Counted from the stretch's first letter, positions 53,882 to 62,140 are shown. The stretch is 64,000 nucleotides of DNA from Algorimicrobium hallyeonense (GCF_042657385.1 NZ_JBHSLA010000003.1:1-64000), one strand, 5' to 3'. Notes: generated by a model from the sequence alone, not told the origin. Numbers and translations are program-made.

Positions 53882-54751
53882 ATGAAATCCCATTTCACGT
53901 TTACTAAAAAACAGCGAAATGGGATTTTTTTGTTAATCGCTATCATGGTGATTCTTCAAGTTTTGTTTCACTATTATAATAAAACATTAGATGGCAACAA
54001 CCATGAGGCGCTCATCAATAACGAACTCCAGCAGGAAATTGATTCTTTAAAATTGGTTCAGATTGAAAATTCTAAATTCAAAATATTTCCTTTCAACCCT
54101 AATTATATAACCGACTATAAAGGCTATACTTTAGGCATGAGCAATGAAGAAATAGATAGACTTCATAAGTTTAGAGCATCGGAAAAATGGGTGAATTCGG
54201 CATCAGAATTTCAGCAAGTAACCAAAGTGTCTGATTCGCTTTTAGCCGTATTATCACCAAATTTTAAATTTCCAGAATGGGTTACAAATCCGAAACCGAA
54301 ACCTTTCAATTCTAATAACTACAATAGCAAACCCAAAACATTTGCGCAGAAAATTGATTTAAACCAAGCAACAGCTTCTCAATTAAAACGTATTTATGGT
54401 ATTGGTGATGCTTTATCCGAGCGCATAGTTTCCTATCGCGAAAAAATAGGAGGTCAATTTATTGCTGATGTAGAACTAACGCAAGTGTATGGCTTGTCTG
54501 CTGAGGTCATTGAACGCATTCAAGAACAATTCACTGTAAAAACACCAAAACCCATTGCGCGTTTCAATGTAAACACAGCTACGCGAGATGAGTTGGTTAC
54601 CATTCCATATATAGATTATGAAGTGGCGCACAACATTATAGAGCAACGAATTCTTCTGGATGGCTTTAAATCATTAACCGATTTAACGAAAGTTAAAGAC
54701 TTCCCTGTAAACAAGATTGAGATAATTACGTTATATTTGACACTCGAATAA
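53882..54751 (+). CDS. Helix-hairpin-helix protein, ComEA-like
   Basis: The 289-residue protein has an N-terminal transmembrane segment (FLLIAIMVILQVLFHYYN, about 16-33) and two or three helix-hairpin-helix repeats: LNQATASQLKRIYGIGDALS (about 159-178) and a second at FNVNTATRDELVTIPYIDYE (about 228-247). It would bind DNA outside the membrane, as ComEA does in uptake. A perfect terminator hairpin is encoded in its first 16 codons (see 53885-53931). Confidence 0.85.
   Translation: MKSHFTFTKKQRNGIFLLIAIMVILQVLFHYYNKTLDGNNHEALINNELQQEIDSLKLVQIENSKFKIFPFNPNYITDYKGYTLGMSNEEIDRLHKFRASEKWVNSASEFQQVTKVSDSLLAVLSPNFKFPEWVTNPKPKPFNSNNYNSKPKTFAQKIDLNQATASQLKRIYGIGDALSERIVSYREKIGGQFIADVELTQVYGLSAEVIERIQEQFTVKTPKPIARFNVNTATRDELVTIPYIDYEVAHNIIEQRILLDGFKSLTDLTKVKDFPVNKIEIITLYLTLE
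53885..53931 (+). terminator. Intrinsic terminator embedded in the start of the next gene
   Basis: AAATCCCATTTC (53885-53896) pairs perfectly with GAAATGGGATTT (53916-53927), with a 19-base loop and T-run 53925-53931. It begins three bases inside the ORF of the helix-hairpin-helix gene. It would end the symporter transcript, and would attenuate the following gene unless translation or a separate promoter overrides it. Confidence 0.75.
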
Positions 54752-54772
54752 TTATACAAAAAACCAAAATTT

Positions 54773-55942
54773 ATGAATACTATGTACTTCACCGAAGAGC
54801 ATAACTTGTTTAGACAGAGCTTAAAAGATTTTTTACAGAAAGAGGTAGTTCCACATATTGAAAAATGGGAGAAAGACGGAACTGTTGAGCGTTTTATTTG
54901 GAAAAAATTCGGGGATATGGGCTTCTTTGGTGTTAATTATCCGGAAGCGTATGGCGGATTAGATTTAGACTTATTTTATACAATCATTTTTCTTGAAGAA
55001 CTGCAAAAAGTTAATTCTGGCGGTTTTGCAGCCAATATGTGGGCGCATGCTTATTTGGCAATGACACACGTAAATGCTGAAGGAAGTGATGCTATTAAGG
55101 AAAAATATTTAACAGCAAGTATTTCTGGTGATATGATTGGTTGCCTTTGTGTAACCGAACCTTTTGGTGGTAGTGATGTGGCAGGAATGCGCACAACGGC
55201 TGAAAAGAAAGGTGACACTTATGTCCTTAACGGATCCAAAACATTTATTACAAATGGGGTTTATAGCGATTATTTAGTAGTTGCCGCTAAAACAAATCCG
55301 GAGTTAGGAAACAAGGGAATTAGTATGTTTATTATGGATCGTGATACACCTGGTATTTCTGCAACCAAATTAGATAAATTAGGATGGCGAGCAAGTGATA
55401 CTGCCGAAATTGCTTTTGATAACGTGACCATTCCTGCTGAAAATTTAATGGGTGAAGAGAATAAAGGGTTTCCATATATCATGCAACATTTTGCATTTGA
55501 GCGTTTAATTATGGGCGTAAACTCACATGCTCGCGCTGAATTTGCTTTAGATTATGCCAAGAAATATATGAGTGAACGCTACGCCTTTGGAAAGAGTATA
55601 AATAAATTCCAAGCCTTACGTCATGCCTTTTCAGATGCATACGCAAGTATGATTGTTTGTAAAGAATTTAACTACTCTATTGCCTACAGAATGAATAAAG
55701 GTGAATATGTGGTTAAAGAAGCAACGATTTCCAAATTGCAATCTACCAAAATGGCCGATGAGGTGATATACCAGTGTCTTCAATTTTTAGGTGGTTATGG
55801 TTATATGGAAGAATATCCTATGGCACGATTATTACGTGATAGCCGACTAGGACCAATTGGAGGTGGTACATCTGAAATTTTGCGAGAAATTATCGCCAAA
55901 ATGACGTTGGATGGAAAAGATTATAAGCCAGCGACGAAATAA
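54773..55942 (+). CDS. Acyl-CoA dehydrogenase
   Basis: This 389-residue FAD enzyme oxidises an acyl-CoA to the enoyl-CoA. Signatures are CVTEPFGGSDVAGMRTTA (about 127-144), the FAD motif INKFQALRHAFSD (about 277-289), and the C-terminal GGTSEILREIIAKM with the catalytic Glu in IGGGTSE. The last 19 codons (EIIAKMT...DYKPATK) form the first unit of the 89-bp tandem array that follows. The chain-length specificity is unknown. Confidence 0.93.
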   Translation: MNTMYFTEEHNLFRQSLKDFLQKEVVPHIEKWEKDGTVERFIWKKFGDMGFFGVNYPEAYGGLDLDLFYTIIFLEELQKVNSGGFAANMWAHAYLAMTHVNAEGSDAIKEKYLTASISGDMIGCLCVTEPFGGSDVAGMRTTAEKKGDTYVLNGSKTFITNGVYSDYLVVAAKTNPELGNKGISMFIMDRDTPGISATKLDKLGWRASDTAEIAFDNVTIPAENLMGEENKGFPYIMQHFAFERLIMGVNSHARAEFALDYAKKYMSERYAFGKSINKFQALRHAFSDAYASMIVCKEFNYSIAYRMNKGEYVVKEATISKLQSTKMADEVIYQCLQFLGGYGYMEEYPMARLLRDSRLGPIGGGTSEILREIIAKMTLDGKDYKPATK

Positions 55943-56665
55943 CTTCGAAAGTTATTTTGGCGAAAATGCTAAAAGAAATTATCGCCAAAATGACGTTGGA
56001 TGGAAAAGATTATAAGCCAGCGACGAAATAACTTCGAAAGTTGTTTTGGCGAAAATGCTAAAAGAAATTATCGCCAAGATGGCGTTGGATGGAAAAGATT
56101 ATAAGCCAGCGACGAAATAAATTCGAAAGTTATTTTGGCGAAAATGCTAAAAGAAATTATCGCCAAGATGGCGTTGGATGGAAAAGATTATAAGCCAGCG
56201 ACGAAATAACTTCGAAAGTTATTTTGGCGAAAATGCTAAAAGAAATTATCGCCAAGATGACGTTGGATGGAAAAGATTATAAGCCAGCGACGAAATAAAT
56301 TCGAAAGTTATTTTGGCGAAAATGCTAAAAGAAATTATCGCCAAAATGACGTTGGATGGAAAAGATTATAAGCCAGCGACGAAATAACTTCGAAAGTTAT
56401 TTTGGCGAAAATGCTAAAAGAAATTATCGCCAAGATGACGTTGGATGGAAAAGATTATAAGCCAGCGACGAAATAACTTCGAAAGTTATTTTGGCGAAAA
56501 TGCTAAAAGAAATTATCGCCAAAATGACGTTGGATGGAAAAGATTATAAGCCAGCGACGAAATAACTTCGAAAGTTATTTTGGCGAAAATGCTAAAGGAA
56601 ATAATCGCTAAAATGACATTGGACGGCGTAGATTACAAGCCTGCAACCAAGTAAATAAACTTTAA
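55886..56665 (+). repeat. Tandem array of an 89-bp unit derived from the acyl-CoA dehydrogenase 3' end
   Basis: Units start with GAAATTATCGCC at 55886 (inside the gene), 55975, 56064, 56153, 56242, 56331, 56420, 56509 and, diverged, 56598. The eight first units differ at only a few sites (CCAAAATG/CCAAGATG, ATGACG/ATGGCG, AACTTCG/AATTCG). Each unit encodes a 21-residue mini-ORF beginning MLKEIIAKMT and ending DYKPATK-stop, preceded by a hairpin-capable AACTTCGAAAGTT and by TTTTGGCG, which pairs with CGCCAAAA in the next unit. The last unit has independent synonymous changes and encodes the tail of a paralogue. Confidence 0.93.
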
Positions 56666-58093
56666 ATGACAAATCGTTTTCAAACCTATTTTTTAAGTAT
56701 CCTGCTACTTGTTATTGGAACATGTGCTTCAGCTCAAACCGAATTAACAAATACGGTTCTAGAAGGGAGCACGTTTCAACCTATAGAAAGTGCGAGTATT
56801 TATGTTAAAAATACAACTATCGGAACCGTTTCAAACGCGGATGGTAAATTCTTATTAACCGTACCAAACAAGTATAAAAAAGATACGTTAATTGTATCCT
56901 CAATTGGATTTAAAAGTTATAAAATCCCGGTTGATGAATTTGATGCCTCTTTTGAAATTTATTTAGATGAAGATGTAGCGTCTCTAGACGAGGTATTATT
57001 AATAGCTGAAACTAGACCAAAAACGGGTAAGGATATCGTCATGCGTGCTATTGAAGAGTTGCCAGAAAACTTGCCGGATTCGTCTTATTTACAAAAAGGA
57101 TTTATGCGTCATAAAGAGCGCAATAAAAAGGAATTTAAATGGCTTATTGAAAGTGCTATTACTTTGCACGATTCCAATTACGCATCCAGTACGGCAGAAA
57201 ATCTCAAAATTAATGTAGATCAGGTTCGTAAAAGTTATGATTTGCGTGATGTAGATAGTTTATTAGCATACACATCTTATTTAAAAAACAAATCCAAGAA
57301 TATCAGGTTTTCAAAGAATAATTTAAGGCGTGATACCATTAGAACCAGTTCCTTAATAAAGGCTATTAAATGGAATGATAATCGTACCAACGGATTAGAA
57401 ACCTTATTTCAAGGTAAATTAAACATGGTTCGTAATGCGGGAAATTCACGTGCGTTGTTTGGCGAGGATATCATGAGCAAACACCAATTTAATTTGGATA
57501 CGGTTCTAGTTGAAAATGACCGGAAGATTTATAAAATTCAAATTTCAGAAAGTTTTGAATATGTGAATTTGGAAACACCAGGAATTTTCAATGATGGTTA
57601 TCATCCCAAAGGATGGATTTATATTTATTGGGATACCTATGCCATAAAAAAAATTGAATATGAATTGGTTGCCGCTTCCAAAGCACAACGCAGCAGAAGT
57701 AAAACATTATATGATACAGATATCACTCATAAATTGGTGTTGAGTTATAAAGAGTATCAAGATAAAATGTACTTGAATTATGTGTATTATGAAACACCAA
57801 AACTCGTAAATGTAGGTGTTGCAATAGATGATCCTAAAACGGAAATTGATGAATCGGCCATTAATAAAGACGAACGTTATTACTATACCGTTCAAGAAAT
57901 TTTGTTCACAGAAATTATTACAGATGATGCGCAAGTAAAGGAAGCATTAGCCAAACCATGGGATTCCGATTTATTTTCGCCGAAACCTTATGATAAAGAT
58001 TTTTGGAAAAGCTACAATACCTTATTGGAAAGTAAAGAAGAAGAAAAACTCATTCAAGATTTAACCAAGCGTTACGCGTTGTTTAAAGATTAG
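56666..58093 (+). CDS. Exported protein with CarboxypepD_reg-like domain
   Basis: A 475-residue protein with signal peptide (TYFLSILLLVIGTCASAQ), a carboxypeptidase-regulatory-like beta-sandwich (ESASIYVKNTTIGTVSNADG, about 39-58, and IVSSIGFKSYKIPV) and a long uncharacterised domain. The LDEVLLIAETRPKTGKDIV segment (about 108-126) resembles a TonB-dependent plug beginning. The remainder is not a barrel. It is likely periplasmic or surface-attached. The function is unknown. A terminator follows. Confidence 0.78.
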   Translation: MTNRFQTYFLSILLLVIGTCASAQTELTNTVLEGSTFQPIESASIYVKNTTIGTVSNADGKFLLTVPNKYKKDTLIVSSIGFKSYKIPVDEFDASFEIYLDEDVASLDEVLLIAETRPKTGKDIVMRAIEELPENLPDSSYLQKGFMRHKERNKKEFKWLIESAITLHDSNYASSTAENLKINVDQVRKSYDLRDVDSLLAYTSYLKNKSKNIRFSKNNLRRDTIRTSSLIKAIKWNDNRTNGLETLFQGKLNMVRNAGNSRALFGEDIMSKHQFNLDTVLVENDRKIYKIQISESFEYVNLETPGIFNDGYHPKGWIYIYWDTYAIKKIEYELVAASKAQRSRSKTLYDTDITHKLVLSYKEYQDKMYLNYVYYETPKLVNVGVAIDDPKTEIDESAINKDERYYYTVQEILFTEIITDDAQVKEALAKPWDSDLFSPKPYDKDFWKSYNTLLESKEEEKLIQDLTKRYALFKD

Positions 58094-58116
58094 CATTTAG
58101 AGTATCCATATTCTAG

Positions 58117-58154
58117 AAAACAGAAATAGCTTAACCTTAAGTTGTTTCTGTTTT
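58117..58154 (+). terminator. Intrinsic terminator-like hairpin
   Basis: AAAACAGAAA (58117-58126) pairs with TTTCTGTTTT (58145-58154); the loop has its own CTTAA/TTAAG hairpin. A T-rich tail GTTATTATATTTT follows. It ends the transcript of the exported protein. Confidence 0.7.
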
Positions 58155-58237
58155 GTTATTATATTTTGAAATATAAACCTCACTTTTTTTATGGTTAATG
58201 AAGTTCTCGAATAGAGCAAATATTTTTTTATTTTTTC

Positions 58238-58268
58238 ATTGCAGAATTTAAATTTGTTACTATTTTTG
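58238..58268 (+). promoter_or_regulatory. Promoter of rpsU
   Basis: ATTG (58238-58241), a 19-base spacer and TATTTTTG (58261-58268) fit the Bacteroidota consensus with one mismatch. The start site would be near 58275, giving a short leader containing the Shine-Dalgarno sequence. Confidence 0.6.
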
Positions 58269-58290
58269 CATCTTGAAAATTCTAAAAGAG

Positions 58291-58296
58291 AGGAGG
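58291..58296 (+). promoter_or_regulatory. Strong Shine-Dalgarno of rpsU
   Basis: AGGAGGTT lies with GGAGG nine bases before the ATG at 58306 (AGGAGGT is a 7-base match to the 16S anti-SD). Genes of this phylum usually lack such sites because bS21, bS18 and bS6 sequester the anti-SD. The strong site at rpsU is known in flavobacteria and supports autoregulation by free bS21. Confidence 0.85.
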
Positions 58297-58305
58297 TTAA
58301 GGACT

Positions 58306-58500
58306 ATGTTAATTATACCAATTAAAGAAGGAGAAAATATAGATAGAGCGCTAAAACGTTACAAACGAAAGTTTGATAAAACGGGAACAAAACGTGCTTT
58401 AAATTCACGTAAGCAGTTTACAAAGCCTTCAGTAGAGCACAGAGCTCAAATTCAGAAAGCACAGTACATACAGCGTTTAAGAGATCAGGAGAATATCTAA
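58306..58500 (+). CDS. rpsU: 30S ribosomal protein S21 (bS21)
   Basis: A 64-residue protein with the bS21 start MLIIPIKEGENIDRALKRYK and central FDKTGTKRALNSRKQFTKPS. bS21 sits by the 3' end of 16S rRNA. The start is set by the AGGAGG site at 58291; a 12-codon longer frame from TTG 58273 is rejected. xerC and hpf follow, a common Bacteroidota order. Confidence 0.95.
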   Translation: MLIIPIKEGENIDRALKRYKRKFDKTGTKRALNSRKQFTKPSVEHRAQIQKAQYIQRLRDQENI

Positions 58501-58522
58501 TCTCTCAACCTATTAAAAAATG

Positions 58523-58551
58523 AATCCTACAGAAATGTGGGATTTTTTTTT
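58523..58551 (+). terminator. Intrinsic terminator after rpsU
   Basis: AATCCTACA (58523-58531) pairs with TGTGGGATT (58536-58544), one G-T pair, GAAA loop, followed by a T-run. It separates rpsU from xerC. Confidence 0.88.
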
Positions 58552-58634
58552 GCTTTGAATTTAAAGACCAATTAATCTTCGTAATTTTACAAGTAAGCAG
58601 ATCAAATAATAATCTAAATTATACACGAACTCTC

Positions 58635-59528
58635 ATGCCATTTCAACCTTTTATAGATTATTTACTTTTGGAAAAACACTATTCCAAGCTCACTGTGAAA
58701 GCCTATGAAAAGGATTTAAATGATTTTCTTACCTTTTTATCGGCAACCTATCAGACACAGGATATGTTGTCTGTTAATTATCCAGAAATTAGGAATTGGA
58801 TTGTAAATTTAGTGGATCAAAAAATAAGTAATCGGTCTATAAACCGAAAAATTTCAGCATTAAATTCGTATTATAAATTTCAATTAAAAGTGGGAGATAT
58901 TACAGGAAATCCACTTTCAAAACATAAAGCGTTAAAAACGAGTAAGAAAATTCAAATTCCATTTTCGGAAGCTGAAATAGCATCAGTTTTAGATGAATTG
59001 AATTTTGATTCCAGCTTTGAAGGTATTAGGAATAAGTTAATTATTGAACTTTTTTATTCTACAGGAATTCGTCGGATTGAATTGGTAGAGATTCAGTTAA
59101 ACCAAATCGATACATCCAACCAAACCTTGAAAGTTTTAGGAAAACGAAACAAAGAACGAATTATTCCCTTATTAGATTCTGTTATGGAAACCATACAACA
59201 GTATTTAAAAGCTAGAATTACATTAGAAAACATTACCGACAAAAATCATTTCTTTTTAACACAAAAAGGCGTTAAAATTTATGAAACACTTGTCTACCGC
59301 ATAATAAATGATTATTTTAGTTTAGCATCTACCAAGGTAAAAAAGAGTCCACATATTTTAAGGCATTCATTTGCTACTCATTTACTAAATCAAGGTGCCG
59401 ATTTAAATGCTGTTAAAGAATTACTTGGTCATTCCAGTTTAGCCGCTACACAAGTTTATACGCATAATAGTATATCCGAATTAAAGAAAGTGTATTTAAA
59501 AGCGCATCCACGAGGTCAGAAAAATTAG
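58635..59528 (+). CDS. xerC: Tyrosine recombinase XerC-like
   Basis: The 297-residue integrase has a SAM-like core-binding domain (about 1-85) and a catalytic domain with R146 in STGIRRIEL, K170, H240 and R243 in HILRHSF, H266 in LGHSSLAA and nucleophile Y275. Length and the rpsU-xerC-hpf order match housekeeping XerC, which resolves chromosome dimers at dif, rather than a mobile integrase. Assignment to XerC over XerD rests on position. Confidence 0.88.
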   Translation: MPFQPFIDYLLLEKHYSKLTVKAYEKDLNDFLTFLSATYQTQDMLSVNYPEIRNWIVNLVDQKISNRSINRKISALNSYYKFQLKVGDITGNPLSKHKALKTSKKIQIPFSEAEIASVLDELNFDSSFEGIRNKLIIELFYSTGIRRIELVEIQLNQIDTSNQTLKVLGKRNKERIIPLLDSVMETIQQYLKARITLENITDKNHFFLTQKGVKIYETLVYRIINDYFSLASTKVKKSPHILRHSFATHLLNQGADLNAVKELLGHSSLAATQVYTHNSISELKKVYLKAHPRGQKN

Positions 59529-59567
59529 CAGCAAAACACATTTGTTTAATATTAAAAATAGAACCGT

Positions 59568-59870
59568 ATGAAAGTAAACACCCAGTCCGTTAATTTTAAT
59601 GCAGATCAGAAACTGTTAGACTTTATTCAGAAGCGCATGGACAAATTAGATTTGTATTATGATAAAGTTATCCAATCAGATGTTTATTTGAAAGTAGAGA
59701 ACACCAGTGATAAGGCGAATAAAATCTTTGAAGCACGTGTAAATGTACCAGGAGATAGTTTTGTAGTAAAGAAACAATGTAAAACTTTTGAAGAAGGTGT
59801 AGATACGGCTGTAGCCTCGCTTGAACGTCAATTAAAGAAACGAAAAGAAAAATTAAGATCACATTTATGA
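59568..59870 (+). CDS. hpf: Ribosome hibernation-promoting factor HPF/RaiA, short form
   Basis: This 100-residue protein has the HPF/YfiA fold: MKVNTQSVNFNADQKLLDFI at the start, KVENTSDKANKIFEARVNVP (about 43-62) and a C-terminal AVASLERQLKKRKEKLRS. It is the short form (no C-terminal extension) and binds the 30S subunit in stationary phase. It sits between xerC and the tRNA operon. Confidence 0.93.
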   Translation: MKVNTQSVNFNADQKLLDFIQKRMDKLDLYYDKVIQSDVYLKVENTSDKANKIFEARVNVPGDSFVVKKQCKTFEEGVDTAVASLERQLKKRKEKLRSHL

Positions 59871-59890
59871 TAAAATTTTTGAAAAAATGT

Positions 59891-59920
59891 TTTGAATAAA
59901 AAAATAATTCTATACATTTG
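59891..59920 (+). promoter_or_regulatory. Promoter of the tRNA-tuf operon
   Basis: TTTG (59891-59894), an 18-base spacer and TACATTTG (59913-59920) form a near-perfect Bacteroidota promoter 53 bases before tRNA-Thr. The expected start is at about 59925. Confidence 0.65.
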
Positions 59921-59924
59921 CAGT

Positions 59925-59951
59925 CCGTTAGAAATAGCGGGCTTTTTTTTT
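59925..59951 (+). terminator. Hairpin plus T-run at the 5' end of the tRNA transcript
   Basis: CCGTTA-GAAA-TAGCGG followed by GC and nine T forms a terminator-shaped structure right after the expected start site and 22 bases before tRNA-Thr. It may be an attenuator or a 5' stabiliser. Confidence 0.5.
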
Positions 59952-59973
59952 AGCTCCAAAAAGATGCTAAAAA

Positions 59974-60047
59974 GCCGATGTAGCTCAGCTGGCTAGAGCA
60001 GCTGATTTGTAATCAGCAGGTCGTGGGTTCGAGTCCCTCCATCGGCT
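59974..60047 (+). tRNA. tRNA-Thr (TGT)
   Basis: Acceptor stem GCCGATG/CATCGGC, D-arm AGCTCAGCTGGCTAGAGC, anticodon loop TTGTAAT with TGT, T-arm GTGGGTTCGAGTCCCTC. CCA is not encoded. It is the first of four tRNAs before tuf. Confidence 0.95.
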
Positions 60048-60087
60048 CAAAAAAAAGTTTTTTTTGAAATATTGAATTAAAGTGATT

Positions 60088-60169
<82 letters not shown>

Positions 60170-60479
60170 CAAAGCTTTTAAATAAGCTGCTGATCAAAAG
60201 TTTGCTTTTGTAAAGCAGTGTTTTAAAAGCGTAAGTAAGGGGTCACCCTTACGGATCACCAACGGAGTTGGTAATCCGCTAAAACATGAAGTTTTGAAAA
60301 ACTGTTTTATATAATTGAGCTTAAATGCTCGCTTTTGTAAAGCAGTGTTTAAAAGCTAAAAAAATTTCAAAACACGTTTTTTGAAATTTCGTAAAAGTTC
60401 GCTTTTACAGGATTATGAAAGTAATCTAGAATTGAAATAATAAAACACCTTTTGGATATTGAGAAATATTCAAAGAAAT
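60170..60479. repeat. Structured spacer inside the tRNA cluster with direct repeats and six hairpins
   Basis: No gene is seen in 310 bases. GCTTTTGTAAAGCAGTGTTT followed by AAAAGC occurs twice (60204-60230, 60331-60356). Hairpins are GCTTT/AAAGC in each copy, GTAAGGG/CCCTTAC (60235-60252), CGGATnACCAAC/GTTGGTnATCCG (60252-60278), AAATTTCAAAA/TTTTGAAATTT (60361-60389) and GTAAAAG/CTTTTAC with a TTCG loop (60391-60408). They would be transcribed with the tRNAs. Confidence 0.6.
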
Positions 60480-60552
60480 GCGAGAGTAGCTCAGTTGGTA
60501 GAGCGTCAGCCTTCCAAGCTGAATGTCGCCGGTTCGAACCCGGTCTCTCGCT
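60480..60552 (+). tRNA. tRNA-Gly (TCC)
   Basis: Acceptor GCGAGAG/CTCTCGC, anticodon TCC in CTTCCAA, standard D- and T-arms (GCCGGTTCGAACCCGGT). It is 73 bases, with no CCA encoded. Confidence 0.95.
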
Positions 60553-60633
60553 CAAAAAATTCCTTACAAAGGAGGAATCTCTTCTTTTAAGGTTTGTCTT
60601 TGTTTAGGCATGTAAAAGAAATAAAAACTTTAC

Positions 60634-60705
60634 GCCGGTGTAGCTCAGGGGTAGAGCGTTTCCTTGGTAAGGAAGAGGCCACGGGTTCAATTCCCGTCAT
60701 TGGCT
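60634..60705 (+). tRNA. tRNA-Thr (GGT)
   Basis: Acceptor GCCGGTG/CATTGGC with two G-T pairs, anticodon GGT in TTGGTAA, T-arm ACGGGTTCAATTCCCGT. It is 72 bases and ends 55 bases before tuf. Confidence 0.93.
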
Positions 60706-60760
60706 CTTTTAAAATTGAATAATTAAGTACTAATATAAATAAGATTAAAATAAATTAAAC

Positions 60761-61948
60761 ATGGCAAAGGCAACTTTCGATCGTTCAAAACCACACCTTA
60801 ACATAGGTACTATTGGACACGTAGATCACGGTAAAACAACTTTAACTGCTGCTATTACTAAAGTATTAGCTGATGCAGGTTTTTCAGAAGCAAGATCATT
60901 TGATCAAATTGATAACGCTCCAGAAGAAAAAGAAAGAGGTATTACAATTAATACTTCACACGTAGAATATGCGACGCAAAATCGTCACTATGCACACGTT
61001 GACTGTCCAGGTCACGCGGATTACGTAAAAAACATGGTAACTGGTGCAGCACAAATGGATGGTGCTATTTTAGTGGTTGCGGCTACTGATGGTCCTATGC
61101 CACAAACAAGAGAACATATCTTATTAGGTCGCCAAGTAGGTATTCCTCGTATCGTTGTATTCATGAATAAAGTGGATATGGTTGATGACGAAGAGTTAAT
61201 CGAATTGGTTGATATGGAAGTTAGAGATTTACTTTCTTTCTATGAGTACGATGGTGATAATGGACCTGTAATTGCTGGTTCTGCATTAGGTGCTTTAAAT
61301 GGTGAGCAAAAATGGGTTGATACAGTTTTAGAATTAATGGAAGCTGTTGATAACTGGATTGAAGAGCCACAACGTGAGGTTGATAAGCCTTTCTTAATGC
61401 CTATTGAAGATGTTTTCTCTATTACTGGTCGTGGAACTGTTGCTACAGGTCGTATCGAAACTGGTATTGCTAATACAGGAGATCCAGTTGAGATCATCGG
61501 TATGGGTGCTGAAAAGATTACTTCTACAATTACTGGTATTGAAATGTTCCGTCAAATCCTTGATAGAGGTGAGGCTGGTGATAATGCAGGTATCTTATTA
61601 AGAGGTATTGAGAAAAGTCAAATTTCAAGAGGTATGGTAATCTGTAAGCCAGGTTCTGTAACACCACACGCTAAATTTAAAGCTGAGGTTTATATCTTGA
61701 AAAAAGAAGAAGGTGGTCGTCATACGCCATTCCATAATAACTACCGTCCACAATTTTACGTTCGTACAACGGATGTAACAGGTAACATTGCTTTACCAGA
61801 AGGTGTTGAGATGGTTATGCCAGGAGATAACTTAACAATTCACGTTGAGTTAATTCAGCCAATCGCAATGAATGTTGGTCTTCGTTTCGCTATCCGTGAA
61901 GGAGGAAGAACAGTTGGTGCTGGTCAGGTAACTGAAATTTTAGATTAA
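60761..61948 (+). CDS. tuf: Elongation factor Tu
   Basis: EF-Tu delivers aminoacyl-tRNA to the ribosome. The 395 residues contain GHVDHGKTTL (about 19-28), RGITI (58-62), DCPGHADYVKNM (about 81-92), NKVDMVD (about 136-142) and SALGALNGE, with normal domains 2 and 3 (FRQILDRGEAGDN, GRTVGAGQVTEIL). It follows tRNA-Thr(GGT) by 55 bases and is probably transcribed with the tRNAs. Confidence 0.98.
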   Translation: MAKATFDRSKPHLNIGTIGHVDHGKTTLTAAITKVLADAGFSEARSFDQIDNAPEEKERGITINTSHVEYATQNRHYAHVDCPGHADYVKNMVTGAAQMDGAILVVAATDGPMPQTREHILLGRQVGIPRIVVFMNKVDMVDDEELIELVDMEVRDLLSFYEYDGDNGPVIAGSALGALNGEQKWVDTVLELMEAVDNWIEEPQREVDKPFLMPIEDVFSITGRGTVATGRIETGIANTGDPVEIIGMGAEKITSTITGIEMFRQILDRGEAGDNAGILLRGIEKSQISRGMVICKPGSVTPHAKFKAEVYILKKEEGGRHTPFHNNYRPQFYVRTTDVTGNIALPEGVEMVMPGDNLTIHVELIQPIAMNVGLRFAIREGGRTVGAGQVTEILD

Positions 61949-61971
61949 TATTATCTAATAAATATAGAGTT

Positions 61972-61998
61972 AAGGTATTCCGTTTTTCGGAATACCTT
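61972..61998 (+). terminator. Hairpin between tuf and tRNA-Trp
   Basis: AAGGTATTCCG (61972-61982) pairs with CGGAATACCTT (61988-61998), loop TTTTT. No T-run follows on the plus strand, so it may be a weak terminator or an RNA processing site. Confidence 0.55.
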
Positions 61999-62009
61999 GA
62001 CTTGTATTT

Positions 62010-62082
62010 ACGGGTTTAGCTCAGTTGGTAGAGCACTGGTCTCCAAAACCAGGTGTCGGGAGTTCGAGTCTCTCAACCCGTG
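62010..62082 (+). tRNA. tRNA-Trp (CCA)
   Basis: Acceptor ACGGGTT/AACCCGT, discriminator G, anticodon CCA in TCTCCAAAA, T-arm GGGAGTTCGAGTCTCTC. It lies between tuf and secE, as in other bacteria. Confidence 0.95.
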
Positions 62083-62140
62083 CAATTTATGAAGTAAATA
62101 TTTTATAATTACTTCCTGAAAATTAAAAACATATTAAACA

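Noticed and set aside
55886..56665. CRISPR array
   Set aside because: The period is constant and the whole unit repeats with no unique spacers; units code for a protein tail.
58273..58305. Longer rpsU start at TTG 58273
   Set aside because: It would place the Shine-Dalgarno sequence inside the gene and add residues absent from bS21.
60367..60555. Minus-strand ORF over tRNA-Gly
   Set aside because: Its start is the complement of tRNA-Gly, so it is a spurious frame.
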